Origin: Paraspadella gotoi
Lineage: Eukaryota > Chaetognatha
Reading direction: 5' to 3'
Assembly: GCA_051294375.1 (NCBI GenBank)
Contig: CM119268.1
Coordinates: 18,430,005-18,494,004 of the forward strand
DNA length: 64,000 nt
Positions 38,676 to 51,016 of this stretch are shown in pieces. Position numbers and translations under genes: made by a program. The notes beneath the pieces were generated by a model. It searched no databases, was not told the DNA's origin, and saw only the letters and a list, made by a program, of their open reading frames with translations. How positions within the stretch are numbered: the first letter of the stretch is position 1; each line of letters starts with the position of its first letter.

Positions 38676-41635
38676 TCCCCCTGTTTGAAGAGAGAACGTC
38701 ATGGTTTGATTAAATCAAACCGCCCGTCCGAAACTGGGAAGAAGTGTGCTCTGATTTCGCCTGTATCGTTGAGTCAAAGCGACGGAGGCGTTGACATAGG
38801 GAGTGGAGGTGTAGGAAGAGGGGAAGGAGAGGGAAGAAGAAGAGAGGGAGGAGACTGAGGGGGAAAGGTTAGGAAGAGTTAGAGATAGAGAGACAGAGCA
38901 AAGAAAGACGATGAGGAAATTATATAGAAATAAAAAAGACAGAATTGAACTGGGACGGACATTCGCGATACATTTTTTTGTCTCAGACATTTATGTGAGA
39001 AATTTATTCATAAAAAAAAAATTGTTACAAACTTATTACTAATGAGCTTTTAAGCATTCTTTGCGTTCATTATTAAAGTTTTATATTCATCGGACGCTTT
39101 GCGCTCAAGCGTCTTCTGGCCGCCTGATGAAGGCAGGCATGATGTAGATCCTTAAATCTAGTTTGAGGATGCAGAAAATATGGTAGAATAAGATAAAAAA
39201 AATAAATAAAAATAAGAAGAAAAAAGTATAAAGAGTGGAGAGAAAAGAAAAGAAAAATAGGATCCGAACAAAGGACTCTTTGTCAAAAGAAAGCTTTAAA
39301 ATGCCAAGTTTAGGTTACGGAGATGCCGACTTGAGAAAAGGCCAACCTTGCATCCCGCGCTGACAGACCATTTTTCGATAAAAAGTTGTGAATAACTGCC
39401 ATTTGGCGAATAAATACCATCCTGCCATTCTGGGAGAAAATTTCGTTCCCAAAAAAGTCACATTAGTTCCGAGAGAACAAATTTATTGTCGGCCAGTTTG
39501 TTACGAACTCCGACGGAAAAAAAATTTTTCCCCAGACTCTTTCCAAGGTCCTTTCCTCGGCACTCATAATGCCACTCCTACTGGCAACACACCGACTGCT
39601 TTGGTAACTTTTAGTTTTAATGCCGCTCTCACAGCCGCGCCTTCTAAGTTTATTCACATTCCAATAAGAAAATTAAATTAAACTAAATTCATTAATGGCG
39701 GCTAAAACCTCGTAAATTTTAAATTTAAAAACGAGGAAAAAGAAATACCATTTCCAATGCGCCGTCAAAGACGGCCAAGATGAGTTGCCAATGCAAATCG
39801 CCGATGCCGATGACGAATACATTTCTTTCTCTTTTTTCTTTCAACTTACGAATCGGAATCCCCACTCAAAGCTCTACTCATCCTTAATCCCCCGGCTATC
39901 TCTGGCTATCCCCGCGATCCCCGGCCTGTGATTTAATCCCCAGCTTCTTCCAGGCTCTAGACCCTCACCAACCTCGCCTCTTTCCCCGTCACTCGATTTT
40001 CCGAATTTCCACGATTTTCCGAATCCGAGAATCCAATTCCGTTTCGTGTCGATAGGAATTCATCTTTTTAGATCTTTTCCTTTGCCTCATTTCTTCCTCT
40101 TCTTTTATTTTCCTTCTTCTTTTCCCCTTTTTCTTTTCTTTGTCTCCTTCTCCTTTATTTCTCTTTTTCTAGACATTTTACCGTCCCGAGGAGTTTAAAC
40201 ATTTTCTTTATATTTCTTTCTTTTTTTTTTTTACTTTTTATCCCGAGGGTTTAATTTTTCTTCTTCCTTTTATTCTTTTCCTTTCATATTTCCTGAACTC
40301 TTCTCACCTTTTTTTTCTCCAATCTTTCCCTGCTTCATTGATTCTCTTTTCCTTTCTTTTTTTTCATTCTTATGTTATGTCACTTATCGTTTTCCACATC
40401 CCGGATCCTATTTTCATATCTTCCTTTCATACATTCTTTTTTATTCCTTTCCTAATATATTTTTTTCATTTTCCCTGACTTTACTCCTGACTTTCCCCAT
40501 TAACTTCTGGTTACTAGTTTGCTCCCCCTTTCCTTATCCTTCCCCCCCCTGCTCTTCCCTTTTCCAAACCCCGGTCCAATTTGGCTTCTGTCGCGAGGGT
40601 TTGTCCTCGAAGAAAAGGACGAACCCCGATATCAATCGGTCTTCCGGAAACAAAGCGGCGGCGGCCCGCGGCTGCGGCGGCGGCGGCTGTGGCGGCGGCG
40701 GCGGCGGCGGCTGCGACGGCGGCAAAATAAGACAGTAGCACTGCCGGCCAAGACGGCGACGGCGCAAGCTGTGGCGTTAAAGATTAGCTCGAGATACTGG
40801 CTGTTGGGTTGGCGGCGGTGGATGTGGCGGTGGATGTGTGGATGTGTTGGCCATTGTATTGGCATTGGCGCTTGACGCTTTAATCGGCGTCAGGGTGAGC
40901 GCCATCGTTTCATCTCAGCTTTGAAACGAGACCCTTCTCTCCAAAGAATAAATGGGTGGACAATCTTGTTTGCACCGTCTCTTAACGGGACCTTTCACTC
41001 CAAAGTTAAACCCAACTCCTCCCACAACACACTCGCTTCGGAATTCTCTCTTTTTAACAAAAAAAAAAATCCACAAAAATTCTGCGCGGTCGATGACCCG
41101 CGTCACAATTCTTCCCTTTGATGTGAATAAATCGAGTCGAGTTCGACTTCACCGAAACAAAGAAACTGGAAAGACATCAGTGATCGAAGATCGACTTTCT
41201 TTTTTTTCTCTTTTTTATTCCGATACCTAATAAGAATTCCGTCCAGATTTTTATTACAGATGCGCGCGGAGACGACGACGACGACGACGACGACGACGAA
41301 GCCTTTGACGCTTCGCCACCTCACATTTGCACCCTGTGAGTGTTACCGCCATGCCACCTCCGTGACACTTTATGCCACCTCCAAGTCACCTTCTGGCCTC
41401 GTGCCACCTTTTGGCATTGAATCGCCATTCCAATTCTACGCAACGCCACCTCTTTGCCATCTCCATGGCAACTTCCACGCCACCATAACGTCACAACCAT
41501 ACCACCTTTTAACCACCTTCCAGCCACCGCCTTCCCGGGCGAAAATGAAAAGTCAATCGAAGCAGAAAACAAGTTTCGGACGCCATTGAAGCGATGCCTG
41601 TTGTGGGCGTCGTCGTCGTCGACTGTTGTTGTTGT

Positions 41636-41682
<47 letters not shown>

Positions 41683-42242
41683 GCGCCATGAGCCGCGTGA
41701 GCTTTTGTGGCCGTGAAAGACTTCGGCCGAATCTCTCTTATTTTAAATTGGTTCGACTTTTTTCCTCTTTTTTTTTTTGCGATTCACGCACCTCCCTATT
41801 TTTTAGCAGGGGGGTTGGAGAGATTAGGATTAGAAGAATTAGGATTAGAAGAATCCTAATGCGTTCAATTTTTAATAATGTTTTACGTACTAATTCGTTT
41901 ATATTTTAAGAATTTCACGAAAAAAAAGGAGGAAGAAAAAGAAATGCAGAAACGATTGTTTTGAAAAAAAAAATCTTACTTACTCGTCGTCGCCATCATC
42001 GTCGTCGCCATCATCGTCGTCGTCTTCCTCTTCGTCATCGTTGGTATCGTCGTCGTCGTCGTCGTCGCCGCCGTCTTGTCGCCGTCCTTCCGCGAAATTA
42101 AAAAGGCCACGAGGTCGCGACGAGGCGACGAAAGGGCCCACCCACCAGTGAGAGAGATCGTGGGTGAGAGAGTGGATGAATCCGAGTTCTGTGATTGCTG
42201 GGGAGTGAATTCGAGAAAGTAAGTTCATTGGGTTGAGTCGCC

Positions 42243-42727
42243 AGTGAGAAATATGGCGTAAACATGTGTTTTGGTATTTATCTTCAAAATGAAAAATGTA
42301 ATCATATTTATGCGGTAAAACTAAATATTCATTTCGATCTATTTCACTAATAAGTGACATCTAAACAAATTTATATGCATACAGAATCGTTTCGATATAA
42401 ATCAGAATCGATCCGGTCCTAAATTCGTTTTTTGTTCGTGACGTATTTTGGTTCTTGTAAAATAGAATACAGATATTCTCGAAAATATATTTGTACCAAA
42501 TTCGCAGATTATTTATGTAAGTCGTTGCTGCTTTATCTTTTTTAAAATGACTTATTTTATTTCCCAATAATTATTATCGAACTACGTGCACGTTTATTTA
42601 TTAGTGACGTTGCATTCACTGACCCATTGACTCACTGAGTTTTTGTCGTAACTTTTTGTCGTAACTTTCTTATGCATGTAATTACGCATGTAATTAATTT
42701 TTCCAGAGCAAAACAATTTATTTAAAA
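42243..42727. promoter_or_regulatory. Upstream region of the His/Gly-rich protein gene
   Basis: This AT-rich stretch is single-copy from the end of the fold-back. It contains two short direct repeats just before the gene: TTTTTGTCGTAACTTTTTGT-type at about 42640-42669 and GCATGTAATTA twice at about 42674-42697. TTTTTCCAG ending at about 42708 looks like a 3' splice acceptor 19 bp before the ATG, so the 5' UTR is probably split by an intron. I could not place a TATA box with confidence. Confidence 0.35.
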
Positions 42728-43957
42728 ATGGATCTCCGGCCCTTCCTTCCTCTCCTCTTCTTCGTTTTAAGCTTCGTCTTCCAAGTCTCCTCCTCCCAGC
42801 TCGAGGACGAAACCGACCTCGACTCTCTGGCGCAGCCCGAACGGCTCGTCGAAACCTCAGAAGGTTCTGGCCGCGAGCCCCGCGGGATCGGCCTTCTCGG
42901 GCGTGGGCTCTGGGGCCGAAGGCGCTTTGGCGGACGCCGATGGGGCCGGGGCCGGGGCCGATGGGGCCGTCGCGGTTGGGGAGGAAGACACTGGCCTGGA
43001 CACTTCCACGGTCACCATCACGGACTCGGCTTTGGTCACGGTCATTTCGGCCAGCATCATCATCACCATCACCACGGACACCATCATCCATTCGGGATGT
43101 TCGGACGGTACGGGCGATCCGTCGATGATTCAAAGAGAATTTTGATCAACGAAGCGAAGACCGAAACCCAACCGACAGTCGAAGATTTTCTTGGCGAAGT
43201 TTTCTCCAAAAATAAAACCAAAGACTCTGATAACGTAAGTTCATTGATTTATTAATATGTTTTGTGCTTAATTAATACGTATTATGAAATATTTAAGTGT
43301 AAGGAACATTGAAAAAATGTTGGAGAAACTTACGTGGGTTTTGTGAATGTCAAAAGGAGGAAAGGGGGTAATTGAAAATAATAGGGAACGAATGTGAATG
43401 TTTACGACGTAGTTAAAATTTGGAAGTGAAAATGTGAATAAAGTATAAAACTGAAGCAATGGTGGAGTGAGAATGTTTGCTCTCTTCTTGGATATCAGCT
43501 GTTGGATCGCAGACCTCGACATCTCGGCATACTCGGCAACATTCTCGGCGGCCTCGTTAGCGGCGTTCTTCACGGCGTCGCCCCGCACCACGGCCACTTC
43601 CATCGACGCCGCTTCGGTCGCAGATTCGGTCCCCGATTTGGTCCCCGCTTCGGTCCCCGCTTTGGGGGATTCCATGGCATGCCTCATTACGGCGGCATGC
43701 ATCATCATCACCACTACGGCGGCATGCACTACGGCGGCTGGCCCCGTTACGGTGGTCATTTCGGTCACGGACCTTACGGCCGATTCGGACGATCGGCAGC
43801 GGACGGTGGATTGCCGAGATCCGGCAGTGAGAAGCACGGAAATCCGACCGGCGCTTCTCATGAATTAAACGCCGAGATTCTTACCGGAACGAAAGGAGGA
43901 TCTCAGCAGCTTACGCCCTCGGACCTTTCCGATCAAATCCCGTTTGTCGTCCGTTGA
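42728..43957 (+). CDS. Secreted His/Gly/Arg-rich protein, two homologous exons
   Basis: Exon 1 (42728-43234) and exon 2 (43499-43957) join in phase 0 (donor AAC|gtaagt, acceptor GATATCAG) to give 321 aa. Residues 1-23 are a strong signal peptide (MDLRPFLPLLFFVLSFVFQV...). An acidic stretch follows, then a Gly/Arg/Trp-rich and His-rich region with seven His in a row, ending GRYGRSVDD. Exon 2 repeats the plan: Arg/Phe/Gly repeats (FGPRFGPRFGPRFGG), a His/Gly/Tyr region, then GRFGRSAAD. Both modules end in an R-x-x-R furin-type site. No enzyme domain is visible. Metal binding, a matrix or cuticle role, or an antimicrobial precursor are all possible, and I cannot choose between them. Confidence 0.85.
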
Positions 43958-45969
43958 CGTTGTACCCGCAGCTGCCGCGACGTGGAAAATCGCCAGCTTC
44001 TTCTGTGGAAGTGGCCGCTGAGGGACGCTGGCGTATTTTCGAGTTTTTCGATGGCAAATGGTGGGTGATGTTTGAATGAATGAAAAGGAACCGAGAAGAT
44101 GAGATTAAAAGGGTAAATGGCAAAATTTGTAATGATGCTAAATATGAGGTAAAATAAGCTAAGGATAATAATAATTATGAATATTAACCATTTTTCTGTT
44201 ACATTAATTTTGAAATAATTTTCTTTTTTTCCAGATTCGAAAACCGTAGGAAACCATAATTTCACTCGAACATCGATTGGACTTCGATCTTCAAGTTTTT
44301 CTAACTTTTTACAATTTTAATCCGTTTTACTTCTTTATTATTTTATAGTAATATTTGTTTTTATCTTTCACGTCAATGAAAACAATGTTCATTGTATGCG
44401 ATCGTAAATGACCTTCAGTTTAGATTTCTTAAATTTTAATACAAATAGAATATATTACTTTTACAACAAACGTGCTTTAATTTAAATTCAACTTTTTATA
44501 ATTAGGAATTCTCGGGAGCCTGTCATCCTATTATATATTAGCTACAAATAGTATGTAATACATTTCTCAAAGCCAAACAAGAGGGGAGATTTAAAGATGG
44601 ACCTGAAGAGACAGTAATTATTGTTATGTGTTAGTGACAGAACCGTTCAATATAAACAGTCCCTGAGCTTCAGATCAGGCTGTAACACCGTGTTACAGGC
44701 GGGTTAAGGGCCCCGTCCCTCTTAACTACTAGGCGACCACCGGGCTAGAACCGCTGATGGATCTTAGTCCACCATAGACCTTTCCATCACGAGTGCAAAG
44801 TCGATACGTGTCGTCGAATCTTGGCCTCGATCAGGACACGAGGATCTCGAAGTTCAAAACCCACGCTTTTCCGTTAATATTGCCGCGTTATGTTCCACTT
44901 TTTCCGCATCCCGTCCTTTACCTTTCCGCACGCCCCTGGATAGGAGGAAAAGGCTGATTCCCTCCACAAAGCCGGGGGACACGGAAAAAGATCAAAATTT
45001 TTATGAAAAAATATAAGAAATAACAGCTCTGAATTTCGTAAAATATTTTTGTAACAGTTGAAAATCTTAGATACAAACATAAGACAATAATATTAATAAT
45101 AATGTTTGGGTACTTTTAAAAATATTTCAGTTAAATTGTAAGGCGTGTATGAGCTTGACTTTCAGGAGGGTCTGGGGGGGGGGGCTATTTCTCTACACGG
45201 CGCTGCTCCTCTCCCGTTCCTATCAATTCTTTTTCTTGGACTCAAAAGACGCTCTCCTTCTTCCCACTTCCTTTCCTTTCCCCTTCCGCGCGGGGGAGGG
45301 GAGAAAGAGTTCCTCGAAGGAGTGAAGGGGCGGGGGAAAATGGGACGAGACCTCCTTGGGGGTTTCGATCCCGCCCAACTCTTTTCCTCGATCTCTCGAA
45401 GAAGATAAATGGACGAGGGACGCTAGAGACGTGACGGGTAACTTACAGCGGGATCCCCTTTTTTTTTCCAAGGAGAGAAATGCATCCAACGAATGAATAA
45501 AAACTAGAAGTATATTAGCCATTTACTTGTATTTGTAGACAAATATTTTTATGTAAACTCCAAAACAAAGTTCAATTAAAATAAAGAGGGAGATATAGAA
45601 ACTAGTTCTTTCATGCGATGTAAAAAAAACGCAAAGATTTTTAAATTACAAATTTAAATACTTGTAATAGGTTCGTTTTCAATTTAATCGAAAAATACGA
45701 AACTATCCCCAGAAATTCTAATTAAAGCTAAAAGAAAAACCGACGCTTTCCTCGTCGTATTTAGAAAAACCTTTAAAGAGTTAACCATACCGACTACTTC
45801 TTTATTTTTTTTTCTCGACGTCACAGCTCAACTTGATCTTTTTTTTACCGGCCAGTTTTATAGGAAAGAGAGAAGCGGCAGGGTGGAAGCGAAAGGAAGA
45901 TTCTGTGAGAAGAGGACGTCACCGAACGGCGCGCGGGGAGGCCGAGACGCGCCCCCGTGGGAAGCGGAA
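43958..45969. other. Intergenic: His/Gly gene to kinase gene
   Basis: The stretch holds the SINE candidate (44631-44752) and unique AT-rich sequence. A GC-rich patch at about 45150-45480 has open frames but no splice or family support. No clear AATAAA polyadenylation signal is visible just after the stop at 43957. Confidence 0.55.
44631..44752 (-). mobile_element. tRNA-derived SINE candidate, independent copy
   Basis: On the minus strand GGTGGTCGCCTAGTAGTTAA (A-box-like) is followed about 48 bp later by GATCTGAAGC (B-box-like). The element ends GAACGGTTCTGTCACTAACA. It resembles the 38038-38160 element along its length with real substitutions as well as indels. It is therefore a separate insertion, not an assembly copy. 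Confidence 0.6.
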
Positions 45970-46706
45970 ATGCCGCGTCTCGCGGTGACGGCGACGCCTG
46001 GACCGGGAATCGCGAAACAGACACCGAGCGTCATCGCTTTGATAGGTTGTGTGGGAGTTGAGCGGAATTGAGTTGGGGTTGGAGTGGATTGGGAAGAGGG
46101 TGTGAAGTGGATTTGTGGTGTGGTGGGAGATTGGGAAGAGGGTGTTTGACATTTGAGAGTGGGGAAACGAAGAGTAGATAAAGTTGCAGTGTACAAAACT
46201 GGTGCACAATATCTGAAACGAGCCTCAATGCTTTCATGATTCACTCACGGGGGAATTGTTCTACTAAAAATTAAATATAAAAAAATGAACATTAGTAAAT
46301 ACTGACTGACCGACTAGCATCTTTCTAAGTGGCGTTGTCGTCGTCCAAATTAAAATTCTCGTCTGTTTAGTCGACGATGTTGAATTCGCTCATGGAACAT
46401 TCGGTAGCGTCTACAAGGCGAAGCTCGAACCCAACATGGAAATCGTCGCCGTTAAGAAAGTTCTTCAAGAAAGGCACTACAGGTGGGAAAAGAAAATGGG
46501 AAAATTATATATTTAATACAATTTAATACAATTCTGTACTGAATAAATATTCCTTCTAACAGGAACCGTGAACTGAGCATCATCCGAATGCTCTACCATC
46601 AAAACATAGTCGAGTTGAAATATTACTTTTACGAGGAAACTCCAGATAAAGAACTTTACTTGCATCTCGTTATGGAGTACGTGCCTGACTGTCTTTACAG
46701 GTGTGG

Positions 46707-46762
<56 letters not shown>

Positions 46763-48993
46763 CAAACCTCTGACCAAACATTGAAAGGGTCCTCCGCCGT
46801 CTGACTCACCAACGACGCTACATGCCTCTGCTCTACGTGAGACTCGTTCTTTATCAACTGCTGAGGGCGCTCGCTTTCATTCACCAGCTTCGCATCTGTC
46901 ACAGGTACGCGCGCGTGAGAGCGTGATTCGAAGTCGCGTGATCAAAGTTTTGAATAAAACATATAAAATGTGAAAATAAGTTATATTTTAACTGTTTTTA
47001 CAAAAAATAAAAAAACTGAAATGAGTCCATAAACCGCACATTGCTCATTTGTACTTTATTTTCCTCCGTCTCATTAATCATTCGCACTTCAATTCCGGTT
47101 TTTATGTTTTAGCCTCGGGATTTGTTTACAACTTCATTTTCCGCGTCTTTCTCGTTTATCATAACAAACGACAAGTTGGGCAAATGAAAAGAGAGAAAGA
47201 GAGATCCCCTTGTTTACGAGAGAAGTTTATTAGTTTAAGCCTTGAAGTGCATTAATTTTCGAGAATATTTAATTTTTTTTATTCCCTTCGCATTTTTAAA
47301 ACCCAATCTCTCCTTTATTCTCACTTTCTCACTAACTCTCACAACCTCACAATTTATTTTCTCAGAGACATCAAACCTCACAACGTGCTCCTCAACGCGG
47401 AGACGGCCGTACTCAAGCTCTGCGACTTTGGCAGTTCAAAGATCATTACATCCGGGGAGACGAACGTCTCTTACATCTGCTCCAGATTTTATCGGTCGCC
47501 GGAGGTTGATTTTTATTTGGAAAATTATCTTTTATTTACGAGTAAAGTAGTTTTTTATACTAGGAATAATCAATAATTAAACTTAACGTTACTTTTGATT
47601 GTCCCTAGTTTATGTAATCATAGCCAATGAATGATGTTATTTATTATTGTTTTGAATCAGTTCTTTTTAAAAAAGGAGATAAGTTTAAGGAGAAATAATG
47701 ATTTATCTCAAACTCAATGTTCTACAAATACATTTCCGTTAAACAACAAAATTTTTTCTACTAATCCTCCAATCCACACCCCCATTTGTACTTTCTCTTT
47801 CTCTTTCTCTTTCCACTTTCCACTTTCTCCTCCACAGTGTATTTTCGGTCAGACTGAGTACGACACCTCCATCGACATCTGGGCGACGGGTTGCATCTTC
47901 GGCGAACTTTTAAACGGCGCCGTCATGTTCATCGGCAGCAATCGAGCGGATCAGATCGCTCAGATCATCAAGATCCTTGGTTGGAGGATCTCTCACTCAA
48001 TCAATCAATCAATCAATACAATGGAACTCATAAAATGAATCGATGATATCAATCCTTAAAGAAAATTAAGCAAATCGATGTATAAATCACAATAATCAAT
48101 CTGTCAATCAATCAATCTATCAATCAATAAATTATCGAGGCAATCAAATTATTTTTCCGCTACCGAGGCACGCCCACCCAAGAAGAGTTGATCGCCATGA
48201 ATCCCGACTACAGCGAATTGGAGCTTCCACGCGTTCCTCAACGACCCTGGGAGGGCTACTTCAACGATCACGTTCCGGGTGACGAAACAAAAAAATTTAT
48301 TCATGATTATCAATTTGGATTACCTTTTTAATTGTCATCCGATGCTATTACCTAGATCATCAATTAGATAGCTACTTTACCCTCCCCCCGCCAAAGTTGT
48401 GTCAGTTTTGCCTCCTTATTCCTCCTCCTCCTCTACCTCCTCCACCTCCTCCTCCGCCTCCTTCAGTCGACGCCATCGACCTCATCTCCAAGATGCTCCA
48501 ATACACACCCAACTTCCGACCGACCGCCTACGAGGCGCTCGCCCACGACTTTTTTCTGCCGATAAAGTCAGTTGATGGAAGAAGGGGAGGGGAAAGAGGG
48601 AGAGAAAGGGAGGAAAGAGGGGGAAAAGAGTGAAGGAAGAAAGTTAGGAAAGAGAAGAAAAGAGGAAAAAGCTCTGAAATAGAGTAAAATAATGGAAAGA
48701 AGAAAGTAAAAAATTAAAAAGAGCAAAACTAGGAAGTCAAGAAAAAAAGAAAAAAATTAAAATGAGGAAGAAATGAAAAGAGGGGAAAAAGATAAAGGTT
48801 GAAGTGAAGAATAAAGGAAAAAAATGAAAAAGGATTAAGCGAGGAAAAGAAGATAAAAAGTAAAATAAGGAAAAAGGTAAAAGAGAAAAAAAGGAGGAAG
48901 CCAAGAAACGAAAAAAAAAGGAAACGGAGCAAGCCAGGAAAAGAAGAAAAATAGGAAAAGAATAAAGCGATGATATAAAAGTAAAAGAAAAAT

Positions 48994-49043
<50 letters not shown>

Positions 49044-49240
49044 ACACGCACTCCAATCTCTCCGTCCCCATCTCCTCATCATCTTACAGAGAGCCAGGGA
49101 AATCCCTGCCGGAGGGCGGGTCCCTCCCCCCGCTCTTCGACTGGACCTCGCAAGAGTTGGAGGCGATGCCGCCGTCCGTGAGGGAGAAGTTGATGAGTCG
49201 AAGCCTTCGCGCCGAAAACTCCGCCAGTCGAGTCACGTGA
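45970..49240 (+). CDS. GSK-3/shaggy-like Ser/Thr protein kinase
   Basis: Nine exons (to 46045; 46371-46482; 46563-46700; 46788-46904; 47366-47504; 47838-47979; 48168-48278; 48467-48566; 49090-49240) give 361 aa from the first ATG in exon 1; the frame is open upstream to at least 45883. All junctions keep frame. Landmarks are VTATPGPG (GSK-3 has VVATPGQG), loop AHGTFGSVY, lysine K54 in [11 protein letters not shown] (65-66), CHRDIKPHN (D149), CDFGSSK (D168), [12 protein letters not shown] (activation Tyr184), GTPTQEE and a C-lobe ending [11 protein letters not shown]. Arg65, Arg148 and Lys173 match the primed-substrate pocket of GSK-3beta (R96, R180, K205). The first glycine of the loop is Ala and the N-terminal Ser9 motif is absent, so Akt-type inhibition is unlikely. 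The gene is divergent but looks active. Confidence 0.92.
46711..46760 (+). repeat. (CT)n tract filling kinase intron 3
   Basis: Intron 3 of the kinase gene (46701-46787) is only 87 bp and about 50 bp of it is a pure CT repeat. The repeat doubles as the polypyrimidine tract before the acceptor at 46787. A (CAAT)n cluster lies in intron 6 (about 47995-48125), and a GA tract ends intron 8 (48996-49040). Confidence 0.9.
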
Positions 49241-49471
49241 CTGGTTTGGCTCACGTGACTTTGGGGAGAAATTGAACCGAGATAAAAGGCGGTGAAGTGG
49301 AATCCTTTGTGTGAGTGTGGAGTAAAGATGAAGTGAAATGTGAAGGGTAGAGATAAATGAAGAACGAAGGAAAGAAGTGACCATGACGACTTTCGTGAAA
49401 TTTGTTTTCTTTTTGCGAAGAAAGGAAATATATTGTGAATGATACGTATGCGAAATTAATTGATTCACTTA
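49241..49471. other. 3' flank of the kinase gene
   Basis: This is unique sequence after the kinase stop codon, probably 3' UTR, running to the 25-N gap. No polyadenylation signal stands out. Confidence 0.5.
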
Positions 49472-49496
49472 NNNNNNNNNNNNNNNNNNNNNNNNN
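49472..49496. other. 25-N assembly gap
   Basis: A fixed-length gap immediately before the third palindrome. Confidence 0.99.
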
Positions 49497-50317
49497 AGAG
49501 GCACTTTGTCAGATCTTTTTTTTTTGCCAGCTGTCCGACTTTTTATTGCCAGCCGTTATTCGTGCCATTCGCCGGTCGCCACCTTCGCCATTACAGGGGA
49601 GATAATCATAATGACTCCCACGCCTTCTTGGGGAACTTCTCACCCATCAATGCCTCGTCCCTTGCGGGGGCCTCAAATGGACCAAAATGTTTAATTGATA
49701 AAATATGATGAAATATAAACCAAAAAAAAAAAAAAAAAAAAAATAATAATAATAATAATAATAATAATATAATAATAATATAATAATAATAATAATATAA
49801 TAATAATAATAATAATAATAATAAAGAATGAATTGTTTTATATTGGTTGTACCGATTTCCTTACAAAACTCTTACAATCTTCCACTTCTCAAAACTTTTC
49901 TCATCAACAGTCACATCTCTCTCTGCCTCTCCACCCGAGTCCACCCTCAACCACTTTCTCCCACAAAGTCCAACCTCAACCACCTTCTCCTACCTTCAAC
50001 CCCTCGCCCTCTCGCCTGAAGGAGAAGTTTCGTCGGAATCAAAGTTTCACGAGTTTTTTGGAATCTCGTTGTTGAGGTCGAGAACTCGAGGTCGCTGAGT
50101 GAGAGGCGGAAGCGCAGAAACGAAAAACAATCTCTTCAAGGATAAATTTGTCACATCGAAGTCTAATATCAAATATATTTTTAATTATTCCTGTACATGC
50201 GATTCGAAATATACTACTAATAAATTTCTTCTTCGTTATAACTGATTATCGTGTATCATTACAGAAAAAATGTCATAATAGTTATTATATCATAATAGTA
50301 AATAACTTATATCTTAT

Positions 50318-50411
<94 letters not shown>

Positions 50412-50633
50412 GTCACGGCTGGACTACCGATTAACTTAAATCATGAGAGAGAGAGAGAGAGAGCATAATATATAAGTTATTTACTATTATATGATATAAT
50501 AACTATTATGACATTTTTTTCTGTATGATAACACGATAATCAGTTATAACGAAGAAGAAATTTATTAGTAGTATATTTCGAATCGCATGTACAGGAATAA
50601 ATTAAAAATATATTTGATATTAGACTTCGATGT

Positions 50634-50778
50634 GACAAATTTATCCTTGAAGAGATTGTTTTTTCGTTTCTGCGCTTCCGCCTTCAACTCAGCGACCCTC
50701 GAGTTCTCGACCTCAACGAACGAGATTCCAAAAAAACTCGTGAAACTTTGATTCCGACGAAACTTCTCCTTCAGGGCG
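50634..50778 (-). CDS. Possible coding exon of an unknown gene
   Basis: The minus strand of the right arm has an open frame that includes LKEKFRRNQSFTSF, then VENSRVAELKAEAQKRKN and LFKDKFVTSK. This reads like a charged, helical protein segment with GC-rich codons. The left-arm copy (about 50015-50155, +) is frameshifted. Splice sites are unclear and no family is recognised. The frame runs on into AT-rich sequence that is probably not coding. Confidence 0.35.
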
Positions 50779-50973
50779 AGAGGGCGAGGGTTGTTGAAGG
50801 TAGGAGAAGGTGGTTGAGGTTGGACTTTGGTGGGAGAAAGTGGTTGAGGGTGGACTCGGGTGGGAGAGGCAGAGAGAGATGTGACTGTTGATGAGAAAAG
50901 TTTTGAGAAGTTGGGAAAGATTGTAAGAGTTTTGTAAGGAAATCGGTACAACCAATATAAAAACAATTCATTC

Positions 50974-51006
<33 letters not shown>

Positions 51007-51016
51007 NNNNNNNNNN
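51007..51016. other. 10-N gap in an ATT microsatellite
   Basis: The gap interrupts the (ATT)n tract in the right arm of the third palindrome. The left arm reads through the corresponding A/AAT tract. Confidence 0.99.

Noticed and set aside
43513-43957. Acceptor at 43512 (GGATCGCAG) for exon 2 of the His/Gly-rich gene.
   Set aside because: It puts the frame into an early stop. The acceptor at 43498 keeps phase 0 and the homologous module.
45883-45969. GTG-initiated extension of the kinase N-terminus.
   Set aside because: Animal genes normally start at ATG. The first in-frame ATG is at 45970, although an upstream coding exon remains possible.
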